A DNA stretch of 64,000 nt from positions 6,217,569 through 6,281,568 of the forward strand of contig JAEMBT020000008.1 of NCBI GenBank assembly GCA_018873245.2. Reading direction: 5' to 3'. The notes beneath the pieces are model-generated. The model was not told the origin of the DNA, made no database searches, and saw only the letters and a program-made list of their open reading frames with translations. The DNA is from Archegozetes longisetosus (Eukaryota > Arthropoda > Arachnida > Sarcoptiformes > Trhypochthoniidae). How positions within the stretch are numbered: position 1 is the first letter of the stretch; every line of letters begins with the position of its first letter. Below, in pieces: positions 44,552-56,940 of the stretch. A program made the position numbers and the translations under genes.

Positions 44552-47500
44552 AATTCATCTGGTTCTGTTCCTTTATTTATTACATTTGTATTGTTGACTA
44601 ATATACACATATTTTGAATGAAGAAAGAATTCTACTTTTGTTAATGTCACTCATGTAACAATCATTTGTAAGCCTGTAAAAAGCCTTCGCATTACAGTCA
44701 CTACAGCTGTTGGCTATTTATGCCACTTGTTGGAAACACTTCATTCGAGCGAAGAATAGTTGAAATTACAGTTAATTTAATTTATTTATTTGATATTAGC
44801 TTTATTTATATTTTTCCTTCGAGTTGTGTTTTTTGCTTTCAGTATTGAATTTCCTGAAAAACATTTTACTTAAATTAGATTAAAAATCGACTTTTTTTTA
44901 ATACGGATTTTGTAAGTTTAGTATTATAACTATACAAACTTGTATACCAGTTATACTTGAACTTACACTTGAGACTTGATTAGTAATGGAAATACAACTC
45001 ATAAGTCATTAATTGATATTCAACTAATCAAATTGAGTTAGACTTTTAATTAAAACTCAAAAACAAGTTTGAAGCATTTGACGATCAGATACAAAACTCC
45101 AAAGTTTAGAATGAAGAATATTGAGCTTAAGGTTAGCTTAGAAGACAAAACAAGCTAATTCTGAGTGATTAGACACGAGCTTATCGTATACTGAACTCTA
45201 GAATACTCGTAATTGTATTTTCTGTGCTATGAGATTAATGTTGAACATAGTTGCAGATGGCAAATGATTTTGAATTAAATCCTTAACTACTAAAACTTAA
45301 TAATGAGAGTGATTGAAGATTTGCGCTCATAAACTTCATTATCAGGTATTGCACCATAAGGTTGTACGTGACTTGTGCCAGCTTTGAATAATTTCATATG
45401 TATAAATAATAAACTTGTTTATACATGTATACTAATGATTGCGAATTCAAGGTAAAGGTAAATTAAGAATTACTAGTTTATCAGTTATGCCAATCAATAT
45501 ACGTAGTTCTAGAATTTGTTCAATAATCTCAATCATTTCTTTTTGTTTGTACCTAATCCATTTTTGAAAGCATTTCTAGACTCTTTCCTCTAGTGATTAT
45601 GATCAAATATATTTAATGAGATCAAACAAACATGACCCTATTTACTAGTAGATCATAATATTGACTAAATTCATAAACTTTCATCGGATCTGCTTCTATT
45701 TCAAAGTATTTTATTAGCAATACTTCTGACTATGGGTTGATAGCTATCAAATATAGACAAAAATATTTACAACTACGCGAAATATTGATTTAGATAAATT
45801 ATTGCAAACATTATGGATTACTGAGTATTAGGTTTCAACCATCAATTATAGTAAGAAAAGCAACAATCGATTCTAGAAAGTTCTGTCCTAGAGGTGGTTT
45901 AGTCATCCACAACAAAGACTATGACCAGACAAAGACGACTGGAATCGATGGAACTTTCTCTCGAGAAATAACATACTTTTCTCACGTAACTACATTCAAA
46001 ATGCTATCAAGTTGTATGACAATCGTTGTTCCTACGATGTGGTGCCATATCGGATATACTAGAACTTTATTGTGAATTTCCTCGACGTATTCATTTTTTT
46101 TGACAAGATATATGTTGTTCGTGATTCTTTGTGGCAGCAACGATTCAGAAAACTATCGGCTCACTACGTGACTATAATATCTGATATTCGTTACTTTGAA
46201 TTAGAAGCTTATAACTGAATAAAATGTAGATCAATCATTAAACGCAGCTTATCATTAGTTTATCTCCCTTTACAAGCTAAATACAGGAGTCCATCCTTAT
46301 ATTAACTACATCTCTGGTACATCTCCAAAAGAATGCGAGCAAGAATTTAAGAAATTTTATGGCAATAAAATCATTTTTTCATGAGTTTATAGCAGAATTC
46401 ACGTTAAAATCAGTGCACAACATCTTAAGAAATTATTTCAAATTGGGATATGAAGTTGAAAAGGGTATTTTTCAAGACTGACGAGGTCACAGGTTATTAC
46501 GGGTATTTCGAAAACTTATGAATTTCTATTGGGAAATATTTGAATTTAATACTGAAAAAATCGAGACTAACATGATTTAGAAACAAAATACGAATAAACA
46601 GATTGCAAGCAACCATAAACTATTAAAGGATGGTTTCAGATAAGAATTTACGACTTGTGAAAAAAATATGACTAATTACGATACTAAATGATTCCACAAA
46701 ACTATCGTGCAGTTTCTTATTCACGACCTCTACTCTATTTCGTGTATTTCTTTAAGTACTAATAAATCTTTTCTCGCCGGTTAGCGACAAAAATAAAAAC
46801 TCATTCAGTCATATCAGTGCGTGAGATATTCAGAGCTTGCATAAGGATTTATTTATGCATAATTCATAGTCTGCTATTCGAATATAAATTAGACTAATCT
46901 TCTGCGCAAGTCCTGCTAAATTAAATACCAGTGAAGTCGAATTTTATCAAAACAAATAACCCAAAGTTCGACTTAAATTCTTTCACTGAGTACGACGGTT
47001 GCCAACTTTACATTTAAAGTGTTGACCATTTATAGTTTTAATTTTATCAGTTGAATGTTCCAATGTTTAAATTCTTAATAAAACTTTAAGGTTCACAATT
47101 CTATTATACTTTCTAATTAGTTGAATTAATGGAATTTTTTGCAAATCAGATGCTCTTCAGGAGGAAAATATCGACAAAAATACGTGAATACATTTTATTG
47201 CTTTTACTACTCGTAAATATTTAGTTTCACTTCGAAGAGGTTTACTCTTGTTTAGTCTCGAACTAGTCCAACAATAAAACATTTGCTCTTGAGCCAAAGT
47301 TTTTTATAAGTCGCAGCAATCGTGAGACATTCACACTACGCTAACAAAAACTCTATTGAATAACAGATAATTTTTCATTGAGAAAACTATCTTTCCTTTC
47401 AAGTAAAACCTCCAAAGTAATCGCTCACATCGTTGGATCCTTCAGTAACTGCAAAAAAAACAGTCTTGACATTCAGAAATAACTAAAGGCGGTTTTGAAT

Positions 47501-48974
47501 AATCTCGTAGCAATCAAAGTCTTTCAAATCAAGACAACAGTCTTGACAGTTGGTAACCATGTCTGAGAATGCATTTTTAACTAAATATGTTTTATGTCTT
47601 ATCTTATACGTTATTAACAAATAAAAAAGGTTTAGTACACTTTAGACTAGCTTGTTTACGAAGAGCAAAGTAATCTTACTTGAGGCTTGCATTCAATAAA
47701 ATGTTTCAAGTTACTGATAACCTATTAGTAACTGTGTTTCATAAACAAAGGACTTATCAATTAATAATAGTAATGAATAAAACAATACATCAATGTTCAA
47801 GCATGCTTTCATTAATAATAGAAAATATATTTATCGATTAGTTCATTCTCATAACATTATCCGCTAATAGGATATCAATTCTGTAACCTTTGGCAAAATT
47901 CTGTTATTTATATCTATTGTATCATTCGTTGTAGTGTCGTTTTGGGATCTTTACATTTTTCTTTGTTTAAATGCTAAAACTTTATAGATATGAACATCGT
48001 GAATAAGCAGAAACAAGTTAGTAAATATCAACAAATATAAATATCACTAATCCTTTGATTAGAAATAGCAGACGTGTCTTTTTTCTCAGCAAGTCTTACA
48101 AAAATAGCTTATTCGCAACTGTGGTCGGACGGACAACAGTTTATTAATATGTAATTCTTGTAATTTTTCAGTTCATCATGCAAACAGTTAAGCTGATCAT
48201 CTTTGCCCACAGCTATGTCTATGTTCATAATGTTACAAAGTTGAGCCTAGAAACAGCTTTATTCAACTTTCAATGTTGCTAAACACCAGCTATAAGTGAA
48301 TATAACCTGACATCTTTTTAATAGCAAATAACATTAATCGTTACTCAAGCTAATTAATGTTTGCATTTTCGGTGTCTGTTTCCTTTATTAAAGATTCCTT
48401 AAAGATAATTTGAATTGTCTGTACAAATTACTAAAATTATGTTAGGATTCACCTCAGATTAGGTTTCAGTTATGAACATTTTGTTTAGACTTCTTAATCG
48501 TATTACACTTTATTATATCTCATTTTTAACATTGAGTTGTATATAACAACTACAAGTGTATAAATAAACTTATTATTCATGCGATCAAAAATGCAATAAC
48601 GAGTCATTAACTCGTGAGAATATAGATTACAGCTCAATTCGAACTTTCAACACATAATTGGGAAAATTTTTAGAATTCTACAAAATAATTTTAATTGAAC
48701 TGAAGCAAAAAGTTAGAAGAGTTTAGTTTGAAAGTGGATCTAAAACCAAAAAAGTTGGAGTAACAAAAGCAGAAGAGATAAAAAAGCCTTATGTTTTTGT
48801 AGAATAATCGTCAAAACAGAGATACGACTAGGACTAAAAGTTGTTATTGCAAACTTTGAGATCAACTCGAAACTCACCTGTTTTATGCCTAAGCCTAATC
48901 AATGTTGAAAACGCAACCAATCAGAGTGCAGACAATTGCATAATACACCCAAAAGTAACCTTCGCTGTAGGGCC
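44552..48974. other. Gene-free stretch with possible decayed caspase-like trace
   Basis: No intact gene seen over 4.4 kb. A short frame near 45880-45960 reads PRGGLVIHNKDYD and another near 46420-46460 reads YFKLGYEVEKG, both reminiscent of caspase p20 blocks but out of register and broken by stops. Confidence 0.35.
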
Positions 48975-48982
48975 TATATAAG
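48975..48982 (+). promoter_or_regulatory. TATA box of the NUPR1-like gene
   Basis: TATATAAG within GGCCTATATAAGGC, a strong core-promoter match about 120 bp before the ATG. The surrounding bases are locally GC-richer, which makes it stand out. Confidence 0.7.
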
Positions 48983-49100
48983 GCTCGTGAGAGTCGCTGT
49001 AAAAACTAGAGTTATTTCGATCGATTCATAGTAAACCTGCTAAGTTTTCAAGCAAGATATCCATATTTTCTAGTTGTGTATTTGATCAACAATACTAATC

Positions 49101-49325
49101 ATGTCTGAAGCTCATTTCGACGAATACGAACATTACAACTACGATCAAGACAAGTATATCAATTGTGGTCATAGTGGAAAGCAAAGGTCTAAGAAAGAAG
49201 TTTCCGAACATACGAACCATTCTGATCCCAATGGTCATACCAGGAAAATAGTGTCTAAATTGCAAAACACAGAAGCCAATAAGAAAGCTCACGCTAAAGC
49301 AGAGAAAAGGCCAAGTCTTAGCTGA
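49101..49325 (+). CDS. NUPR1: NUPR1 (p8)-like nuclear stress protein
   Basis: A small, highly charged, intrinsically disordered nuclear protein that serves as a transcription and stress cofactor in animals. Single exon, 74 residues, ATG 49101. The conserved C-terminal block HTRKIVSKLQNTEANKK matches the NUPR family pattern H-x-RKxxxKLxNxExxKK, and GKQRSKKEVSEHTNHSDPNG matches the arthropod form just before it. The N-terminal acidic half (EAHFDEYEHYNYD) replaces the longer vertebrate leader. Length is close to the 80-odd residues of the vertebrate protein. A strong TATA box at 48975 suggests an inducible promoter, in line with a stress gene, though no heat-shock or other element was confirmed. 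Confidence 0.86.
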   Translation: MSEAHFDEYEHYNYDQDKYINCGHSGKQRSKKEVSEHTNHSDPNGHTRKIVSKLQNTEANKKAHAKAEKRPSLS

Positions 49326-51499
49326 AACTCTAGAATTTTCAATCAATAGGTATGTTATCTAAAAATAGTTTTTTGATTCTGTTTCTCTTTCTCTAAAACA
49401 GATGTAAACCTAATAACAAGTTTACAGTTGATAATGCTATAAATATGTTGAGGTCTTTATGTTGATTTTTGTTATGTAGGCAAAAGTTAGCCTTCATCAC
49501 TGTCAATATGTTATCATGTGTTAAATATTGAACATGTTAACTATCGAACCTATGCTAACGGTTTGTTTATCTAACTAATAGGTCGGCGAACGCGCGGTTC
49601 TAATTAACAGCTTTGGCAAATGGACAACTCTTATTGGAATTATGACTTATGGAATGCTAACAATCTATTATTGACTTTAAATTTAAGTCTGTCAAGCATT
49701 TAATGGCTTTGTGTGGACTTTTTAAAAAGTCCGAATTAGGCCGCGATTAATTATTTAATTGTTTTCTAATTTTTTTAATTCGATTAAATAATGTGACTTT
49801 TCATTTGATATTGTTTATGAAATGAATTTTCGTCTTTCAATAATAAAAATTGAAATGAACTCCTTGGGCTTTATTTATTCTCATATAAATTGTGTTTTCT
49901 CGCGTAATCCTAACCATCCTCAATTTGTTGTAATGTTTCATATATTAAAACCTTAAGTCTGATTTAGGATTCATTTGCAAACTTAATGCAATAACGAGAT
50001 CTTAAGTGATAATTTGGAGCGGTAACTTATTTTTAGAACATTGACTTTGGAGCTAAGTAACAAAGCATTGGTAGAAAACAATATTTTGATATAGAGTTTA
50101 AGGAAATGAAATTTACAACGAAAACATTGTCGAGACTTTAGAGCAAGTTTTTTCCATTCGCTTTTATTACGAACTCATTCTAAACATAGATAAGGCGTAG
50201 TGTTGATAATTGTAGCATGTACTCATACTGTGCAATTGAAAAAATTACCAGTCCATAATAGCAACAGGATAAAATAGTTCCTGTGCCAACTTACGTGATG
50301 CGCATCAATTTGTTACAAAATTTCATTTCTAACTTGCTTTCGTTACTAATATTGAATATTCTTTAAGTTTATTTATACTCGATATATTATGGTCTGATGG
50401 AAATCGTTCGATGACAACGCATCATTGTCGATTGCTATCAACAATTATCAAGTTCTCGAACGTATTCACATCGTTTCAAAGTACCACGTTATCTTATTTA
50501 CGACAAAGATAGACCATATATCACACGAGTCTAGTTTTTATGCGAGTTTATGAGTTCCACTTTTACTGCAAAACTATTAGCCAATCTCTTAAAGCATTCA
50601 ATTATTATCAATTGTATACAAGGACACAACAGTTATTTATAATTTTTTCGGGAATTGTCCTTAAAATTAATCTCTAGATTTAAATGATTTATTTAAAAAT
50701 ACTGTTATAAATTGACTCTTAATCCAATAATAAGACCTTCGTTAGAAATTGTCGAGCTTTTGCAGTCACTCAGTATTTAGTTAGGCGAACATTTAGGAAA
50801 ATTTTTGATGAGTGGCGCGTCATTAACTAGAAAACTTATAACAAAAATGTTTTCTTAAATTAATAAACAGTCATTTTTTATTTAAATATCACAAAATAAT
50901 TAGAAAACCACTTAAGTCATGCAATTTTACGTCATATGACTCCTCAGGCATTGATAAGTCATTGATTTTAACTCAAATCAGTTTTATATCCTTGAGATTG
51001 CATTTATTTATGAATTTGCCAAAAACCCTTATTTACGAAAATTGAGTTAGAGGGCAATTAAATCTAAATCTAATGCAGGAATAAATAACAAAGCGAAAAA
51101 CAAATTCAATTTACAATTAAAGATCACAACGACTAAAAATATGAAATTAATTGTTAGGTTTAAAACTATCTCAAATATTTAGTTGAATCAAACTCCAATT
51201 GGTTGAGTGAGTAGTGAATGTGATTGAAAACAATTACTACTAGCGTAAGTTTTATGAGCAATAGATCAAAACCCGTTCAGGTTCTCATGGAACTAGATGT
51301 TATGAAAGGCGTCAAATTTATTATATTACTTATTGTTTGCTCAGATAAAACACAAACAGAACAAAGCTCAGACAACACTTAAAACTTGTGCTTTCTTTTA
51401 AAAACCAGAACAAAGTCGAGACCGCCTTAATTATGAATTTTTAACTCCCATTACGCAAACACTGCATCATAATAGAACTGATTTGAAGTCGGAATAAAC
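49326..51499. other. Gene-free stretch after the NUPR1-like gene
   Basis: Holds the NUPR1 3' UTR (AATAAAA near 49849) and the 3' flank of ILF2. No further feature seen. Confidence 0.45.
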
Positions 51500-51505
51500 T
51501 TTATT
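51500..51505 (-). terminator. Polyadenylation signal of ILF2 (minus strand)
   Basis: AATAAA on the minus strand about 170 bp past the ILF2 stop codon. Confidence 0.45.
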
Positions 51506-51672
51506 CTCTTGTGTTATTGATAAAGCTTAAAATGAAGATCAATTAAAATAAAACTCTTTTCAGATTTTGCGATAATACAAATGATATAATAAATACAAAA
51601 CTGAGATGAGAATCATTCTGAGCTTAAATTACAAAAGAAATTTGAAGATTAAAGAACAGAAAACTTATTTTT

Positions 51673-53555
51673 CTAAGCCGAGACTAACCCAACAGTAGGT
51701 ATGGCATCATTCTTCTCTTTCTCCTCGTCTTCTGCTTCCATGTCTTCGTCCTTTGGAGGTAACTCAAAGGCAGCAGTACTCGGAGCAACAACAACTCCAT
51801 CCCAAACAGACATGTTATCGGCAATACTAATAGTGTCAGGTTCTAATCCAAGTATAATCTTATATCCGTTGCCATAACTCAATATTCTAAGCAGAGTCTG
51901 AGCAGTCATGCAGACCGTATCTTGCTGCATTAGTGACAATGGAGTGTGAAGACTAATTGCCCCATTTTCACATGGGTCTGGAATACCAGTCGAACCTTTT
52001 ATTAAAAATATCCAAAATTCAATCCTCAGTCAATTTTCATCTAATTATGGCTTTACTGCTGCTCAAACGCTTGCGTTATTGCAAATCGCGCGCTCGCACT
52101 TAAATTTAGCTTACTTTAGGTTTTAAATTGTGTTAGTTCACTAATTCTAAGCGCGGAATAAGTGGTTCGACTGCGCACTTCAAAAACTTGTTATCAGAGG
52201 ACGTGATTTGCAATAATGAATATCGCGAAGCAGTACTAAAGCCCAAATTAACATTTATTTAATACCGGGAAGGAAGAGTCCTCCAGCTAGCAGTTGAAAA
52301 ACTCTCTTAAACGCAACGTTCAATGGTAAAAGTGACTGTTGATGACGGAAAGTGACCGAATAGTGAGCCAATACATCGATCATCCAAGGAGATAATGCAC
52401 TAAAGCCTTCAAATCGCGAACAAACGTCCCTTAAAACTCGAATTAATACTTTAACTGTTGTTAAGTTGGCTGACTCCTCAAACCAACGCGCGTGACGTAT
52501 AGCTGATAGGTGTCTTTGGACTAATTTGATTGGCAAATGAATGTTTGGGTCCAATTTTCTCAGGTTAGGCATTATTGTTGCGATCAATATTCTAACTGTA
52601 GATTTGGTCAAAGCATTGATTATATCGAAACCGCCTGCATTCGAGTCGAGCTCAAGCATTGAATTAGCTTCAATTTTCATTAATTCTTCGATCACTTTAG
52701 TGCCCAGTGATTGAATCGCGTCCTTAACTGGTAATGTCTTCAAGATGACAACCAGATCCGCGATATTGTGCCCAATCTTCATCGTTCCTTTCTTGAAGGA
52801 ACCGACAGCTCGAACTTCATCGATTTGCTTAAGAATGTAAAAGAGATTTGTTTGAATTTGAAATAAAGTTTTCAGTTAAAAAATTTTCTTAATTTTTATA
52901 AGGAATAACTCACACACGCGTCAAAGTTCCCTGGATTTAAAGTCATGTTTTCGAGAACTATCTGTACTTTCGAGACCATATTTATTAAGTTAGTTTGTTC
53001 TTCGGGAGTTGGAGTCAAGTCTGCATTCCGGGCTAGTATTGACTGAAATTAAAATACAGTTCAGATTAAATTAATTGTATATTACTGTATGCTCAAAAAC
53101 TCAACAGCTGACAACTTCGATTTAGGATCTTATATTTGAAAAATGGACAGAAACATTAAGCCCTCAAAAATGATCGCATTCAATATTCATCTAAATATGA
53201 ATTAGTAAATCAACTAAAATAACAAATAATTGAATCAAACTTCTGAAAGGATAACGATTTGCAAAACTACAGAAAATATTAACAAAAGTTGACAAAGTTT
53301 TGAGATGAGTATAATTTATCTAAATATGAAATAAATGGATTGAATTGATTAATAAAATCAATTAAATGAAAATCTACTGAGTCGTACAGCACTCAATTGA
53401 TTGTCCTGATCGTTGACCGGTGCCGCACGTGGGAAAAAATCGTCCACCATAAAGATGTCAAACGGTGGCCGAGGATTCGAGTACTGCGTGTATGGAGTCC
53501 TGAATGATCCGTGACCGTGACCCGATGATCGACCGTGACCTCTTCGAGCCATCAT
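51673..53555 (-). CDS. ILF2: Interleukin enhancer-binding factor 2 homologue (NF45), four exons
   Basis: Exons 53555-53388, 53042-52914, 52827-52266 and 51995-51673, 393 residues, close to the 390 of human NF45. Introns are 345, 86 and 270 bp, phases 0, 0 and 1. The N-terminus is Arg/Gly-rich (ARRGHGRSSGHGHGSF) and leads to PFDIFMVDDFFPR. The DZF (NTase-fold) domain follows, with VGSFKKGTMKIGHNIADLVV (junction of exons 2-3), NLRKLDPNIHLPIKLVQRHL, AIRHARWFEES, TVKVLIRVLRD and LAGGLFLPG. The last exon has QQDTVCMTAQTLLRIL and a short acidic tail (KDEDMEAEDEEKEKND). NF45 lacks catalytic NTase residues and pairs with NF90-type dsRNA-binding proteins to act in transcription, RNA processing and translation. 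It starts from two adjacent ATGs; the first is used here. Promoter shares a 1.3-kb divergent region with the HSDL1-like gene. Confidence 0.95.
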
Positions 53556-54878
53556 TACAACCAATTGACTTAATTTGACTCTAAATTATCGGTTGATTAG
53601 CTCTCGATTTTATTTTGCTCGGTTATTTGTGGTTTCAAGTGTCTCACATAAATTACGTGTGATATTTGTGCACTGATTTTGTATGACTTAAACATATTGA
53701 CAAAATGTTGCTTTACTACTTTATAATAAAATGAAATTTTGCTGTAACCTGCCAAACTTCTATTTGTTTTGTATCTTAATATAAGTGATGACTCAGTCAA
53801 AATTATTTACTCCATAAATATCTATCAAGTTAATTTATAGCAATCAAAAGTTATTTCTGAATGAGTCTCATTGGTGTAGTTGAAAAATTTGATTTGTTGC
53901 GCGTAAAACTGGCGCATATTTTCTATAGAGAATTATAGTAAGAAATACTAGAATGAAAACTAGTTGAGTAAAATAGTGTTGCAAAAAGACATTGCTTTTC
54001 ACTAAATCATAATTTAACCTATTTTTAGTTAAAATATAGTTGACTACAGCGATAAAAGTTTACAAACAATTTTATATGACGAATGATAAGTTAAAACTGA
54101 ACTTTCGTATATAACAAATAAGGAGTTAGCTCTTCTCTAAAAGTCAAGATTTTAATGAATTGAAAAGTCTATTTTCTGAACACTAACAAAATAATAAACT
54201 TTTAAAGTTTTGACAAGTAGTGGAAAAAGCAAACAGATTTGAGTTTATATTTAAATGATTATTGAAAATGATTATTGAAACCACTTCAAATAACCATCAA
54301 TATTTGCTAAAGATTATGAAAAATTGCTTCACAAGAATTTGAGGTCAGAAAAAACTGAAAATGGCCTAAACTTTTGGTCGAAAGCTATTGAACATTAGAA
54401 GGTGACTCAAAATAAAGCTAAATATAATTGAAATTAGAGTATGAATCAATAGTTGAATAAATATAATTGAACAAAAACAATCAGATCTAAAGATGAAGTG
54501 AGGTCTCTGCAAACAATTCACTTATATTGGATTTAAAGGCGAGCTATTTATAAATGAACCCAAAACAAAATTGGTTTTTTCATGTACTCAAAGGAAATAA
54601 ATTGCATTAACACTAAATAGCAGTAAAACCACTGAATAAGAGAAAAACCAGTTTTCATCCAATGTGGAGAACGAGTGCTTTACAACTAATAAACAACTTA
54701 TAGACTAAATATAAATAGTTTTTAGGTTCGAACTATTAGTCAATTGGCTTAAGAGTTGGGAATTTGGGACACTTTGAGGCGTGATATTGAACTTGTCTTA
54801 AAACATATCGAAACATCAGCTAAAGATCTAACAGCTAAAGACCTAATTTTTCAAACTATTTAATTGAGTACTTAAAAG
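53556..54878. other. Divergent promoter region of ILF2 and the HSDL1-like gene
   Basis: AT-rich 1.3-kb spacer between two head-to-head genes. No clear TATA box on either side and no repeats with ends. Short ORFs here have no family features. Confidence 0.4.
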
Positions 54879-56133
54879 ATGACAATCGAGTCGGTGGCAG
54901 AAGTCATATTCAAGAAGCGACAACGGGGAAGATTATCGAGATATTGGGCAACAATGGGTTATATTTTTCAGATTATTAGAGATATTGACCCAAAACTACG
55001 TGTAGTTATTGATACGTTTACTCTTTTGGGTCTAATCTATTCAACAAGAGTTGTTTTTGGGTTACTTTTTGCTGCTATTAACGGCTTTCGTGTCCATCTT
55101 TGGTCTCGTATCTGGAAAATAGATTTCAAACGAAAGTACGGCGAATGGGCTGTCATTACGGGTGCCACCGATGGTATTGGTTTGGAATATGCGCGACAAT
55201 TGGCCAGTAGAGGATTATCTCTGGTTCTGATCGGTCGAAATGAAGTCAAGTTGTCGCGAGTCAAATCTGAACTATCGCCAATTACTCAAGTAGTCACTAT
55301 TGTTGCAGATCTTAATAGTGACGATCCGTCACTGTATGAGAGAGTCGCTAATGAAATCGATGGGCAATCGCGAGATATTGGAATCTTATTCAATAACGCA
55401 GGTGTTATGTATGACTCACCGAATCGTTTTATGGATCAGCCCGAAGATAAAGTGTGGCAACACGTCAGGGTTAACATCGCAGCAGTCCTTATGATGACTA
55501 GAGCTGTATTACCAGGAATGATAAAGCGCAGAAGAGGTCTAATCATTAATATGAGTTCAATCGCTGCTTATAAGCCATTGCCGTTAATGGGTGTTTACAG
55601 CGCTTCAAAGGTATGCCCGTTCATATTCAATTAAGTTTTATTCAGTTTTCAATCAATTTCCTAACTCTTAAAAGCTTGTCATATGGTGTTTGAGCTTTTT
55701 TATGTTCATTAGAATTTTCATAAGAATTGAAAACAAATGCGGCAAATGAAAAGTTTGCTCATTTGATTATCTGAGTGATTGAAAATGTTTTTTCCTGAAT
55801 TTGATTAATTAGGTGTTTGTTGAATGGTTCTCGCGTACACTTGAATACGAATATAAGTCATATAACATCGAAGTTCAGACTCTGATGCCGTCATATATCT
55901 CAACAAAGTTGACCTCGTTTTCGGATTTACTACAGAAGCCTTCGATTGCTTTTCCATGTGCTAAATCATTTGCGAATAACGCGATCGCAACTATCGGTAG
56001 GACTAACGTCACAACAGGTTATTGGAGTCATGGTTTGCAACATTTTATGACCGATTGGTTCGTTCCCGATTGGGTTTACTCACTCTCGAGTTGGCATTTC
56101 TTGAAAAGTATTGATAATTCGAAGAGGAAATAG
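54879..56133 (+). CDS. HSDL1: HSDL1-like short-chain dehydrogenase, two exons
   Basis: Exons 54879-55610 and 55813-56133 joined by a 202-bp phase-0 intron (donor AAG|GTATGC, acceptor TAATTAG), 350 residues. A membrane-associated N-terminal region (residues about 40-70, TFTLLGLIYSTRVVFGLLFA) precedes a classical SDR domain: cofactor loop TGATDGIG (94-101), NNAG (172-175), Asn199, Ser226/227 and Y240-SAS-K244. The second exon (TLEYEYKSYNIEVQTLMPSY, then TTGYWSHGLQHFM) matches HSDL1, the HSD17B12-related protein, rather than HSD17B12 itself. Vertebrate HSDL1 is considered inactive because Tyr is replaced by Phe; here Tyr240 is kept, so the enzyme could be active. Substrate is unknown. AATAAA at 56205 ends the transcript. 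Confidence 0.88.
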
Positions 56134-56204
56134 GGGTTTTACCCAATTTTTACCACTTTATAAGTGTTGCTGTTATAAAAATAGTTTAGTATACTTATTT
56201 TCTA

Positions 56205-56210
56205 AATAAA
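56205..56210 (+). terminator. Polyadenylation signal of the HSDL1-like gene
   Basis: AATAAA about 70 bp after the stop codon. Confidence 0.5.
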
Positions 56211-56895
56211 ATTAATTTTTTCCTAAACTCTGCTCTTACTCTTGTGATTCTTATGACTCACTAGACTTATGAGCTGCAAACATTTTATTCAATTACTTAG
56301 TATTTCTATCGAAACTTTTTACTTAGTTTTTACTTAGAGAATTGAAGTTTAATGACTGAGTCTTGGAATCTATTTGAAAAATGTTGCTTTTTCTGATAAT
56401 TAAATAGTTTTTGAGAGATTTGTTAATGAGGAATGAAAAAAAATGAGAAATTGAGTAAATTTGTGATTAATGCTTGATTAAACAATTTTTTAAGAAATTT
56501 AAGAATATAATTTAAATAATAAAGATATTTTTCTTTTGACTTCCTTCAGAGTAAAACACAGCTCTTTTCATCCCGTGAATCTAGAAAGTCAGGGAAGGCT
56601 CAATTCATTGCTTTAAATGAACGAAGTTAATATTTTTTCAATGAATATCAACGAATTTAGTCAATCTAACCTAGCCTGACTTAATCACCCAACAATTCTT
56701 AAAAGGTTAACAAATTTTACGAATGATCATTTGATTAACATTTTAATATCAGTTGATTCCTTAAGGTAACTTAAGATCTGTTTAAAAACCTATGTGAAAG
56801 TGTAACTGTTTTAAAAGCGAAAAAAGGCTGTGTCAGCAAATAATAAATGATAAAAAGTTGATTAGATTAAGAAGTACTTGAGGTAAATTTTAAAA
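56211..56895. other. Convergent intergenic stretch
   Basis: Between the HSDL1-like gene (+) and the GH16 gene (-). Nothing recognised. Confidence 0.45.
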
Positions 56896-56901
56896 TCTTT
56901 A
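56896..56901 (-). terminator. Polyadenylation signal of the GH16 gene (minus strand)
   Basis: AATAAA on the minus strand about 40 bp beyond the stop. A second AATAAA overlaps the stop codon itself at 56945-56940. Confidence 0.45.
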
Positions 56902-56940
56902 TTAAGTGAATGGTTAAATAAATTGCGAGATAACAGACAT

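Noticed and set aside
53597..53800. 67-codon minus-strand frame upstream of ILF2
   Set aside because: No ILF2 similarity and no splice link; promoter region.
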